From a virus, in IMG/VR virus record IMGVR_UViG_3300030430_004661, positions 1 to 64,000 of that record: a stretch of 64,000 nt of DNA. One strand, given 5' to 3'. A program made the position numbers and the translations under genes. This document shows positions 7,178 to 15,098 of the stretch, piece after piece (the first letter of the stretch is position 1; the number at the start of each line of letters is the position of its first letter). Under the pieces are notes generated by a model that was given only the letters and a program-made list of their open reading frames with translations, had not been told where the DNA came from and ran no database searches.

Positions 7178-7551
7178 TGAAGTTTTCAAAGCAGAGAATG
7201 GTAGAAATTATCAAAGAAGAAATGGAAAAAATGGACCACTCTCATCATAAATTGCATGATAAAGAGGGAAAAATGGCAAAAAGTCAACTTTATCAGCTCT
7301 CAAGGTACTCTGCAATGCTACATGATGCCCTAGAAGAAGACGATCAGTTAGAAGCTTGGGTTCAATCTAAGATAACAAAGGCTATGGACTACATTTCAAA
7401 AGTAAAACACTACCTAGAGTATGAAATGGACCTAGAATATACAGAACCAAAGGTGGATCTCCACAAATCAACAGAATCAGGGTGCGGACCAAGTCCTCAA
7501 ATGGAACCAAAGACTTACGTCTATGAAGTTGCTGATGATCTAGAGGAATGA
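7177..7551 (+). CDS. Conserved small phage protein, unknown function
   Basis: 124 residues, mostly helical and charged. After MKFSKQRMVEIIKEEMEKM comes a block MAKSQLYQLSRYSAMLHDAL...LEAWVQSKITKAMDYISKVKHYLEYE. I recall this block as a recurrent element of marine phage proteins, often fused to basic modules like those at 1875-5403. The C-terminal 35 residues are acidic and proline-containing. No catalytic residues stand out. It starts in a TAATG overlap with the small membrane protein and ends in an ATGA overlap, so it belongs to the same operon. Confidence 0.6.
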   Translation: MKFSKQRMVEIIKEEMEKMDHSHHKLHDKEGKMAKSQLYQLSRYSAMLHDALEEDDQLEAWVQSKITKAMDYISKVKHYLEYEMDLEYTEPKVDLHKSTESGCGPSPQMEPKTYVYEVADDLEE

Positions 7552-7796
7552 AGACAAGGATCATGTCACTAGGTGAGATATTTTTAAAAAATTTTAATGT
7601 TGGTGACTATGTGACATGGAGAGTACTTTCCGGTAATATAGAGGTACACTATTGTCAATACCAAGGAATCATTACAGAGATAGTTCATTATGACGATGAC
7701 ATAAGACCTGTGTACTATGCTAAAATTTTAGAAAACAAATCTGCTCAAATCTTTTGCGTTGTACTATCTTGTTTAACAAAAATAGAGACTAATTAG
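7548..7796 (+). CDS. Small beta-rich protein, unknown function
   Basis: 82 residues. Pattern FNVGDYVTWRVL...YQGIITEIV...VYYAKILE alternates short strands and turns as in small SH3-like barrels. The start at 7548 overlaps the previous stop (ATGA) but has AGAGGA immediately against it. An in-frame ATG at 7563 has AAGGA only two bases away. Either start gives the same domain. No family recognised. Confidence 0.5.
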   Translation: MKTRIMSLGEIFLKNFNVGDYVTWRVLSGNIEVHYCQYQGIITEIVHYDDDIRPVYYAKILENKSAQIFCVVLSCLTKIETN

Positions 7797-7799
7797 TAT

Positions 7800-9149
7800 A
7801 TGCATTGTAAAATAAATAACAAGTCAAATTACAATATAAAAGAGTTTGAACCTCTAGTACAAGATATGTACAAGTTTGGTGATAAAAGGTTTGGTTTTAA
7901 AAAACCACCAGTAATCAATTTTGTCTCTGACACAAACAATCATCATTTGCTTGGTAAAACAGGCCAATATGATCCTAGCACTATGGAGATAACAATCTTC
8001 ACAGACAACAGGCATCCAAAAGATATGATGAGATCGATTGCACATGAACTTATCCACCATGTGCAGAATTTGAACAATCAATTTGACATGCATACTCAAA
8101 CCTATGCTGGCTATGCACAAAAAGATCCTCATATGAGAAAAATGGAAGCTGATGCCTATTTAAGAGGAAACTTATTGTTTAGAGATTGGGAAGATGGATA
8201 CAAGTCTCGACACAAAGATATTTTTTACGAAAGGAGAATACACAAAATGTCTACAAAAAAATGGAAAAATAAAGAGCTTAACGGACTCTTGAATGAACGT
8301 TGGGGATTCTCCATGGATCTCGGAATGCTCAATGAGCAAAAGATGCCAATGAAAAAAGATACTGATGATGTCGATGAAGATGGTGACACAGATGAGATGG
8401 TTCCCGCCTTCCTAGACAAAGGTGATGTTAAAAAGCCAAAGAAATCTGGAAACCCACAGCCTCCACAACTTGCAAAAGCACAAGGTAAAAAAGCAGATGA
8501 TAACGACGAAGAAGAAAGTGATAAAAAAGAAAACAACGACGATGAAACGTCAGACCTTGAAGCAGAAATCTTAGGTGTACTAGAAGCAGAAGGTGGAGCC
8601 GCTGGTATGGAAGCACTAGAGAAAGAACTCGATGCATCAAAAGATCAGATCCGTAGAGAAATCGAAAAATCAGACAAGATGGAAAAACACCGAGACGGGG
8701 ACATTATTGATATAACCGGTCTTGAGGATCACGATGATAAAGATGATGACGAAGAAGAAGAAAATGAAAACCTTTACGAAAGCTGGGGTTTCTCGATGAA
8801 CCTTAATAAATTGAACGAGTCAAAAGATCTTGAAGAAATGCGTATTGTAGCCACTGGCGAAGATAAAGGTGCTGGTATGAAAATGAGTGACATGAAACCC
8901 ATGGGAACCATGGATATGGCTGCTCAACAGCACCCTGACAACTTGATGGCTCTTTTGCAAGACGTTGTTGGCTCTCAAGCACCACAGATTGATATTGAAG
9001 AGTTGGCTGCAAAGATTCGTGCTGCAATGGGAATGGAACAACCCTCAGCCGATATGCCTCCTGCTGAAATGCCACCCATGATGGAAAAGAAAATCAGAAA
9101 AGCAGCAAAAGAAGCCTTGCGTCGTATGGCAGCACAAAAGAGAAAGTAA
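7800..9149 (+). CDS. Zinc metalloprotease-like (HExxH) protein with repeated scaffold-like modules
   Basis: 449 residues. Residues 15-130 form a zincin-like domain: IAHELIHHVQN gives HExxH (His82, Glu83, His86) and EADAY (Glu116) is a candidate third zinc ligand. Behind it are two copies of a motif, LLNERWGFSMDLGMLNE (about 168-184) and LYESWGFSMNLNKLNE (about 328-343), separated by acidic segments. These include DDVDEDGDTDE, which resembles a calcium loop, and EGGAAGMEAL. The C-terminus is Met/Pro-rich and then basic. The copies are bounded by L-x-E tripeptides, as in the capsid-like modules at 1875-7039. It may be a head-packaged protease or a scaffold-associated protein with a vestigial protease. 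No good ribosome site precedes 7800. Confidence 0.6.
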   Translation: MHCKINNKSNYNIKEFEPLVQDMYKFGDKRFGFKKPPVINFVSDTNNHHLLGKTGQYDPSTMEITIFTDNRHPKDMMRSIAHELIHHVQNLNNQFDMHTQTYAGYAQKDPHMRKMEADAYLRGNLLFRDWEDGYKSRHKDIFYERRIHKMSTKKWKNKELNGLLNERWGFSMDLGMLNEQKMPMKKDTDDVDEDGDTDEMVPAFLDKGDVKKPKKSGNPQPPQLAKAQGKKADDNDEEESDKKENNDDETSDLEAEILGVLEAEGGAAGMEALEKELDASKDQIRREIEKSDKMEKHRDGDIIDITGLEDHDDKDDDEEEENENLYESWGFSMNLNKLNESKDLEEMRIVATGEDKGAGMKMSDMKPMGTMDMAAQQHPDNLMALLQDVVGSQAPQIDIEELAAKIRAAMGMEQPSADMPPAEMPPMMEKKIRKAAKEALRRMAAQKRK

Positions 9150-9150
9150 T

Positions 9151-10038
9151 ATGAAAAAGAAAGTAACTATAACCTCACTAGAAGAATTAATGGAATTATC
9201 TGGTATGTCTGCTGGGGGGGCCGGAATAGAAGGAGCACCTGCTAAAAAAGAAACGACTCAAACCGAGGCGTTACTGAGATCTCATATAAGAAACAAAATC
9301 AAACAATTTAAAAAACAAGAGTATTTGAAAGAGAAACAACTTCGAGCACTGATAAGAAAGTATCTTAAAGAAGCAAAAGAAGTAGCCAATCCTCACCCCA
9401 ACACGGGGATCAACAAGTTACGTGATGCTTTTAGAAAAGCAAAACCAACAATCAAATCTCAGTTTCAGCAGTTGACTACTTCAGAAGATCAACGAACTTC
9501 ATTTGTATCTCACTTGTTAGCTGCTTTTGTTCGCTTGTTTGATCAACTGGATGCTATGAATGCTTCAGGAGCAACACCTGAAGAAGCAGCAGATGCTGCC
9601 GATCAAGACGCAGCAGACTTAGCCGCTGGAGGTGACTTAGCAGCACCAGATGCTGGCGCAGCAGAAGATATTGAAGATGAAGTAAAAGATCTTCTCGAAC
9701 AGGTTGGTATCGATATTGTAACAGACGAAGAAGAAGCTGCTAAACCAAAAAGTCAAGTTGAAAAAGATGTGGCTAAAAAACAAGACCAAGATGCTGAGCG
9801 CGAAGAGTTTGCCGCTGGATTAGAAGGTGAAACCACCGGTAGAAATCAGGCATTTGACGCGTTCAGATTGACACAATCATATTTTTCTGATGCTTACTTA
9901 GATCTTGCAGATCCAACAGATAAGCAAATGTTTAAAGACTGGTGTTTATACAACATGGATCTTTTGCTAAAATCATTTGAAGAAGAAATTAAGCCTGATT
10001 TAGAAAAGCCTGAGATTGATTCTCCTGAAGGTGCCTAA
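9151..10038 (+). CDS. Acidic, helical phage protein, unknown function
   Basis: 295 residues. The N-terminal region holds LEELMELSGMSAGGAGIEGAP, like the GGA-G-M segments of neighbouring proteins, followed by a Lys-rich helix. Residues 130-225 are very Ala/Asp/Glu-rich (AADAADQDAADLAAGGDLAAPDAG). The C-terminal part is a compact helical domain (DAFRLTQSYFSDAYLDLADPTDKQMFKDWCLYNMDLL). Acidic, helical composition is typical of head-scaffold or core proteins, but no signature proves it. The start is two bases after the previous stop and the end overlaps the next gene (TAATG). Confidence 0.55.
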   Translation: MKKKVTITSLEELMELSGMSAGGAGIEGAPAKKETTQTEALLRSHIRNKIKQFKKQEYLKEKQLRALIRKYLKEAKEVANPHPNTGINKLRDAFRKAKPTIKSQFQQLTTSEDQRTSFVSHLLAAFVRLFDQLDAMNASGATPEEAADAADQDAADLAAGGDLAAPDAGAAEDIEDEVKDLLEQVGIDIVTDEEEAAKPKSQVEKDVAKKQDQDAEREEFAAGLEGETTGRNQAFDAFRLTQSYFSDAYLDLADPTDKQMFKDWCLYNMDLLLKSFEEEIKPDLEKPEIDSPEGA

Positions 10039-10391
10039 TGTGGCAAAAGAAAAATCAAGAGTATAAGGGAAAGTCTTATCACTATTCTTTTATTAATAAA
10101 CTTAAGAAACGTAAAAGAATTACTAGTGAGTTTGAAGTTATACTTTCTACACTTACGCTTGAAGAAATAATTGCGATGAAATTGGAGCTATCCTCCAGAT
10201 ATATAAACAATAGGCTTTATAACTTTCCCATCTGGTCATCTCTAAATAATATTATCAAAGAAGCAGTGTTAAAGTACGCCCTTTCAGCATGTAGGTCATA
10301 CTCGGACTCTGCTTCTTTTTTAGGTATAAATCAAAGAGAATTTAAAAATTTAATAAAAAAATATAATTTAGAGCTTGACAAAGAAGAATAA
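10038..10391 (+). CDS. Probable HTH DNA-binding protein with Fis-like C-terminus
   Basis: 117 residues. The middle (FEVILSTLTLEEIIAMKLELSSR) is helical. The C-terminal 40 residues (ALSACRSYSDSASFLGINQREFKNLIKKYNL) fit the spacing of a Fis/NtrC-type helix-turn-helix: a helix, a turn at FLGIN and a recognition helix with basic residues. Related small proteins are common in marine phages. It may be a phage transcription regulator. Its last codons contain the -35 box of the promoter for the next gene. Confidence 0.6.
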   Translation: MWQKKNQEYKGKSYHYSFINKLKKRKRITSEFEVILSTLTLEEIIAMKLELSSRYINNRLYNFPIWSSLNNIIKEAVLKYALSACRSYSDSASFLGINQREFKNLIKKYNLELDKEE

Positions 10392-10403
10392 TAATGTTAT
10401 AAT
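10375..10403 (+). promoter_or_regulatory. Sigma-70-type promoter for the 10425 unit
   Basis: TTGACA (10375-10380), a 17-base spacer and TATAAT (10398-10403), with TGT directly before the -10. Both hexamers are perfect. The -35 lies in the end of the preceding gene. RBS GGAGG follows about 15 bases downstream. Confidence 0.8.
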
Positions 10404-10424
10404 ATTTTATACAATGGAGGAATT

Positions 10425-10694
10425 ATGTTAGATGAACAAATAGATAGGATTATTGCTAAATTTAAAGGTAAAGGTGGAGACGATGAAGCCGAGTGCATAC
10501 TAATTGACAACAATGCCGACAGAAAAGAAGGCTACGTCTCAGTGTGGGGCTGCAACCACAATATAGCAAAAATAGCAAATAGATGTAGAAAAGATATCAT
10601 AAGAATTGATGAAAATTGTGATGGAGTATCTCTTTATATTAAGAGGAAAGCATTTCGAGGTGTTGTATATGCTTTTCGCAATACAAAGGACTAA
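10425..10694 (+). CDS. Small unknown protein, first gene of its unit
   Basis: 89 residues. A helical N-terminus (LDEQIDRIIAKFKGKG) precedes a mixed alpha/beta part with Cys25, Cys43, Cys54 and Cys65 (AECILIDN, VWGCNHN, ANRCRKD, ENCDGVSLY), too irregularly spaced for a clear zinc site. GGAGG is placed seven or eight bases before the ATG, and a consensus promoter lies right upstream, so this gene should be expressed early. No family recognised. Confidence 0.55.
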   Translation: MLDEQIDRIIAKFKGKGGDDEAECILIDNNADRKEGYVSVWGCNHNIAKIANRCRKDIIRIDENCDGVSLYIKRKAFRGVVYAFRNTKD

Positions 10695-10697
10695 AAA

Positions 10698-11108
10698 ATG
10701 AAAGATGACAACAAACCAGTATCGTCAGACGATATGATAATGAAGCTAGCAAGTATTATAAAAAACGGACTAGCATTTGATGAAAAAATCACAGACCAAC
10801 AAAAAGACACTTACAGGGCTGATCTAGTTGCATTTATAGCAGAAACGCCTTATTATGCGGCTTTTTATGATCATGATACCATGACAATAATGGTTGAGAC
10901 TAGTTACTTTGATCCCCTCCTTTGTGTAGATATCACAAATGATGGGATCTATTTTCTTCCACTCACAGAAAAGGGATATTACAGAGCATTTATAAAAGTA
11001 GTAGAGTTTATCATGCTACAGAAAAAGAAATTTAATGACGTACAAGAAGAACAACAGCAGGAGAAAGAAGTTGAGCCCAAGCAGATCCCAAACTTCGACT
11101 TCTTATAG
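10698..11108 (+). CDS. Unknown protein, 136 residues
   Basis: Helical N-terminus (SSDDMIMKLASIIKNGLAF), a central beta-rich part (YYAAFYDHDTMTIMVETSYFDPLLCVDITNDGIYFLPL) and a Gln/Glu/Lys-rich tail after residue 110 (QEEQQQEKEVEP). No motif of a known enzyme family is visible. It follows the previous gene by three bases and belongs to the same unit. Function unknown. Confidence 0.5.
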   Translation: MKDDNKPVSSDDMIMKLASIIKNGLAFDEKITDQQKDTYRADLVAFIAETPYYAAFYDHDTMTIMVETSYFDPLLCVDITNDGIYFLPLTEKGYYRAFIKVVEFIMLQKKKFNDVQEEQQQEKEVEPKQIPNFDFL

Positions 11109-11115
11109 AAAAGCT

Positions 11116-11445
11116 ATGAAAGTATTTTACTTAAATCGCCTTGAAGATGAATCCGGTATATCAGGTACCGGTCGTGTAGCTCAGGGTTTTATATTTGACA
11201 ACGGCAAGGTTGCTCTGACATGGCTTTCAGAACACCCGTCAGTCACAATTTATGATAATATTGGTGAGGTTAGAGCAATCCACTCTCATGATGGTAAAAC
11301 CGAGATTGAAATGGTACCAGACTATAAGAGAGCATTTAACGAATTAAAATCGTTCATGGATAACTTTTCACTAAAAGAGGCTTTTTCTTCAAAAGTCCCA
11401 GTGGATTCACCAGCAGCAAAAATGTTAGACAACAAGGAGAACTAA
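11116..11445 (+). CDS. Small conserved phage protein, unknown function
   Basis: 109 residues from the ATG at 11116 (MKVFYLNRLEDESG). An earlier in-frame start at 11035 would overlap the previous gene by 74 bases and adds only low-complexity residues, so 11116 is preferred. The core ISGTGRVAQGFIFDNGKVALTWLSEHPSVTIYDN is a short beta-rich fold seen in many unrelated phages and, as far as I recall, uncharacterised. Its end overlaps the next ATG (TAATG). Confidence 0.55.
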   Translation: MKVFYLNRLEDESGISGTGRVAQGFIFDNGKVALTWLSEHPSVTIYDNIGEVRAIHSHDGKTEIEMVPDYKRAFNELKSFMDNFSLKEAFSSKVPVDSPAAKMLDNKEN

Positions 11446-11693
11446 TGGACAGCATATCAGACAACCTAATGGAGCTCTCAAAGCTTCTACAAGACAGTGA
11501 TCCAGAAACTCAAGTAATGTTTGCGCAAATATTTGAACTTTCTAGAAAAATGGCCGAAAAAGGAATAACGGTACAACACCTACAAATGTTAGTTATTGTC
11601 GGCCATCAAGTATCACAAAATCCTGAACTAAAGCAAATGTATCAATATCTTTTCAACATGACGAAATTTAATCCAAACGATACATTTCATTAA
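11445..11693 (+). CDS. Small helical unknown protein
   Basis: 82 residues, almost entirely helical (LMELSKLLQD, VMFAQIFELSRKMAEKG, HLQMLVIVGHQVSQNPELKQMYQYLF). No cysteines, membrane segment or catalytic motif. RBS AAGGAG lies just upstream of the TAATG overlap. It is the last gene before the terminator at 11712-11747. Confidence 0.5.
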   Translation: MDSISDNLMELSKLLQDSDPETQVMFAQIFELSRKMAEKGITVQHLQMLVIVGHQVSQNPELKQMYQYLFNMTKFNPNDTFH

Positions 11694-11711
11694 CATATTA
11701 GGACTAATCTG

Positions 11712-11747
11712 CCTCGTTTCTCTATTTATAGTGAACGAGGTTTTTTT
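11712..11747 (+). terminator. Intrinsic terminator whose loop carries the CTATTTAT motif
   Basis: CCTCGTT (11712-11718) pairs perfectly with AACGAGG (11734-11740) and is followed by seven T residues (11741-11747). The loop contains CTATTTAT. The 3' arm ends in GAGG, which is also the only Shine-Dalgarno candidate for the ATG at 11751 (10-base spacing). It should end transcripts from the 10425 unit. Confidence 0.75.
11722..11729 (+). promoter_or_regulatory. Candidate late-promoter motif CTATTTAT upstream of 11751
   Basis: Lies 21 bases before the ATG at 11751, the same distance as the copy at 40013. A transcript starting roughly ten bases downstream would lack the 5' arm of the terminator hairpin and leave GAGG free. 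Promoter function is inferred from recurrence. Confidence 0.45.
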
Positions 11748-11750
11748 ATT

Positions 11751-14700
11751 ATGAATAGAAGATTGATCGGGGCTAGTGTATTGAAGCACCCCATTGTCAA
11801 GAGGCTGTTAGAGTCTCGCATGTTTACCACCAGCGAAGTTATAAGGATAGTTGCTGAAGAGCTTTCTGCCGAAGAGGTAAACGCTTTTTTAAATGCAGCA
11901 AAAGAAGATCCCAAAAAAGGTGCCACAAAAGCCTACAGAGATTTAGCAAAAAAATATCATCCTGATAGAAATAAAGACGACCCAGAAGCAGAGGTTGCAT
12001 TTAAACAAGCAACTAATTTGAACAACATTATTAGCGGTAAAGACCCTAGCATGCTAAAAGATGAATTGACTGTAAAAGCACTTAAAGCCGCTGGATACTC
12101 TGATCAACAAATCCAGTCTTTTCAAGGATCTCAAAAAATAGATTTACAAGCAGAGCCGGGTAAAGAAACAGAAGATAAGCCCGCAGCAGGACAAGAAGAC
12201 ATTGATGCAACAAAAGAAGAAGTCATATCTGCTAAAAAATTCCAAGAACAGTTAAAATCTGTCTACGATGCTTTCGAAGCAGTATTAAAAAAGTACGCCG
12301 ACAATGCTGAGGGACTTTATTCAATAGAGGCTGTTAAGGAGTTGGTTCCTGTTTTAAAAGAAAACATGTTGACCGAGCAAGATGAAGATATTGAAAAGCT
12401 CATCACGGATGACGCAACAGAATCTATCAAGAGAATAGCAAAAGCACTGAACGATCTGAAAGCAGAAATAAATAAAGAAGTCCAAGAGATCATGAAAGCC
12501 ACACAGGAAGAAACTGCTGTTGCCGTAACAGAAGAGAGAGGCTCTGGTGCTTTTTTGAAACCAAAAGAATTTAAAGATTGGTATAAGAAAAACATAAAAG
12601 ATAAGTTTCCCGGAGCCAACCTAGGTAAAATATTGCAAGTTCTTAAGAAAGAACTAGCAGATGTTGGAATAGGGTACGGAACACTTTTAAAAGAGTACTT
12701 AGATAAAAATGATTTAATGAAAGCATTAGTAGATGCTGGTGCTATACCTGATAACCAAATAGCGCCACAGTTGACTGGTCAAATTGTAATTTTCTTAAAA
12801 TCTATGGCTCAAAAACACAAATGGCCAGATCCTAAAAAACCAGAAGAAGCAACTCCTGAACCTGCCCCTCTAACCGTTCAACAAAAGTCTTTTCCACTTG
12901 CTGTCCTCATGAAAGGTGAGTTGACAACGCAAGAGCATGGGCAACTTGTTAAGGCCACAAAAATATACGGAGATCTATACAAAAGAATACAGCGTTGGGT
13001 TAAAATTTATGGTTTGCTTGCTAGGTTTATTAGTAGTAGTACAAAGAAATTAACAGGACAAGAAGATCCTCCACAGCAAAAATTAATCGCTCAGGTGCAA
13101 CAACTACAGTTGCCTAAATTACCAGACCCTCCACCTCCTGATCCCGATCCTGATCCAACTCCAGAGCCCGATCCTCAGCCCGAAGAAGACGAAGAAGAAG
13201 AGGAAGACGAAGGTATATTTATTCCTGTGCAAGAGTTCAATAAACTGTTTGATGCCTTGGAGCCAAACTATGAAATGTTTGAAAATAGATTTCTTAAGAC
13301 ACCATTCCTAGGAACAGCTGCAAAAATCTTTAACGGCCTGTATGACGGGCTAAAACAGTTTGACAATGCTGCTCAACAAGCAGGGCAAGCAAACCTAACG
13401 ACAGCAGATATTGCTGATGAACAATCACCAGCAACAGATAGACAACAAGCACCAGCAAAAAGAGATGACCTTTATGAACAAGACACTGGTCTTGGAGAAA
13501 ATATTAGACCGCAACTTATGGAAATATTAAAAGAGTTGAGGCCTCAAGTTAAAGAAGTTGTTGATCTAATCGATAGATATTTTGAAACTGTCAAATCACA
13601 ACCAACAGGTGAGGATGATGAAAGATCTACAACCATTGGTGGTGGGGTTATAGAAGAAAAAATAACCACAATAATGGATTCAATACAGAATAATTTAGGT
13701 GAACTTAACGAGCTTCTATCAAGACTCGGTGCTAAAAAAGGTGATTTCTATTCTTTGAAAGAACAAGAAGAGGAAGCAGGAGCACCAGATACACCAGAGT
13801 CATTTACCGATAAAGGCAAGGGTAAGAGAAAACGTAGAAACAAAGTTCCAAGGGCTGAGCGAATAAAAATGGTCAGAAATGTTTATAGGCAAGTTGTTTC
13901 TAACTTAGTTGAGTTTATCACCGCTGTTGAAGGTCTAAGAGGCGTAGACTCAGTGGACTACACAAAGCAAATGAGGCCTTTAATTGAGAACTCCCTAGAC
14001 GAACTTGATACCATAAGAAACTTTTTTCCGACAATGGCTCCTTTTGGCAAGGCTAAGAACGCCAAAGAAAAAAGAGAAGTAAGAAAACAAGCAAAAAATC
14101 TTGGTCGAAAACTTAATGATATCGTTGACCGTCTCAATAGAATGGTCAGACAGAAAGATCCTGATAGAAAAGAAAAACAACAGTCTCGCGGAGGAGTGCC
14201 CCAACAAGGCGATCAGACAGTTCCAGATCAAAAAGTTGACAATTTACAAGAGCAACAAAACTTTGATAAAAGCACCTTGAAAGAATTAATTGAGTTGACA
14301 TTAACATCTTCTAAGATGATTCAAGATGCATTCGGAGCAGACTCAAAGATAGGAAAGGTCGTCGCTCAAAAGAGAGAAATCAAAGATACAGATGCTGCCC
14401 CTACGGCTGCTGGTGAAAAGGCAATTAAAGCTGGAAAAGCCACAACACCAGAGGATCCTGTGGCCGGTGAAGAAGATGAATCCAAAGCAGCGTTCAACGA
14501 AGTTGATAGTCCTCAAGAGGCCTTAACAGCATACAGAGATTTAAAATCAGTTATAAAAACCAGAATGGGAATTATAAAAGATCTTGCTCCTAACAGCTCG
14601 TGGAAAAATGATCCAATGTATACATACATATTTTATGTTTTTCTCAAAAATGATTTTGAAAGTGTGGTCAAAGAACAGGATGAACCTAAGATAGGGTCAC

Positions 14701-15098
14701 CAACTGGGCCCGGACTTGATAAATTAGGCTTAACAGTTGACAAGGTTAAGTTTTTGAAAAACGTTGTGAAAGCAAGGGCACTAAAGAAAGACGATGATGG
14801 AAACCCAGATAATCCTGATCTATACTTTTTCTACACCGGAGTAGCAAAAATAATATCAGACCCCAAAAGAAGAAGAATATTCATGGAGAAAGTGATAGAA
14901 CCTTTAGACGATAGAACAAAGAAACAACAAAGAAAATTCAACCTCAATGCACAAGACTTGAGAACATTTATTGTGAAAGCGGTAGAGATGAGAGATGCTG
15001 CGGAAAGAGATCCAACTGCTGGAACTGCCAATGAAAACTTAGAAAGAAAAATTATTAACAAACTCAAACCAATTATTGAAAGGATGTTACATGGCTAA
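11751..15098 (+). CDS. Giant protein with partial DnaJ domain, probable virion or scaffold-related protein
   Basis: 1115 residues. Residues 60-95 hold the central part of a J-domain (AYRDLAKKYHPDRNKDDPEAEVAFKQ) with HPD at 70-72, suited to stimulating an Hsp70 ATPase. The first helix of a J-domain is replaced by unrelated sequence. The remainder is long, mostly helical and charged. A Pro/Asp/Glu-rich spacer near 452-487 (PPPPDPDPDPTPEPDP then acidic) separates two halves, and a Lys/Arg-rich segment sits near 688-700. Similar short helical blocks recur (LRPQVKEVVDLIDRYF, LDELDTIRNFF). No catalytic motif beyond HPD. The candidate late motif upstream suggests a structural or assembly role with host DnaK. 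Confidence 0.55.
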   Translation: MNRRLIGASVLKHPIVKRLLESRMFTTSEVIRIVAEELSAEEVNAFLNAAKEDPKKGATKAYRDLAKKYHPDRNKDDPEAEVAFKQATNLNNIISGKDPSMLKDELTVKALKAAGYSDQQIQSFQGSQKIDLQAEPGKETEDKPAAGQEDIDATKEEVISAKKFQEQLKSVYDAFEAVLKKYADNAEGLYSIEAVKELVPVLKENMLTEQDEDIEKLITDDATESIKRIAKALNDLKAEINKEVQEIMKATQEETAVAVTEERGSGAFLKPKEFKDWYKKNIKDKFPGANLGKILQVLKKELADVGIGYGTLLKEYLDKNDLMKALVDAGAIPDNQIAPQLTGQIVIFLKSMAQKHKWPDPKKPEEATPEPAPLTVQQKSFPLAVLMKGELTTQEHGQLVKATKIYGDLYKRIQRWVKIYGLLARFISSSTKKLTGQEDPPQQKLIAQVQQLQLPKLPDPPPPDPDPDPTPEPDPQPEEDEEEEEDEGIFIPVQEFNKLFDALEPNYEMFENRFLKTPFLGTAAKIFNGLYDGLKQFDNAAQQAGQANLTTADIADEQSPATDRQQAPAKRDDLYEQDTGLGENIRPQLMEILKELRPQVKEVVDLIDRYFETVKSQPTGEDDERSTTIGGGVIEEKITTIMDSIQNNLGELNELLSRLGAKKGDFYSLKEQEEEAGAPDTPESFTDKGKGKRKRRNKVPRAERIKMVRNVYRQVVSNLVEFITAVEGLRGVDSVDYTKQMRPLIENSLDELDTIRNFFPTMAPFGKAKNAKEKREVRKQAKNLGRKLNDIVDRLNRMVRQKDPDRKEKQQSRGGVPQQGDQTVPDQKVDNLQEQQNFDKSTLKELIELTLTSSKMIQDAFGADSKIGKVVAQKREIKDTDAAPTAAGEKAIKAGKATTPEDPVAGEEDESKAAFNEVDSPQEALTAYRDLKSVIKTRMGIIKDLAPNSSWKNDPMYTYIFYVFLKNDFESVVKEQDEPKIGSPTGPGLDKLGLTVDKVKFLKNVVKARALKKDDDGNPDNPDLYFFYTGVAKIISDPKRRRIFMEKVIEPLDDRTKKQQRKFNLNAQDLRTFIVKAVEMRDAAERDPTAGTANENLERKIINKLKPIIERMLHG

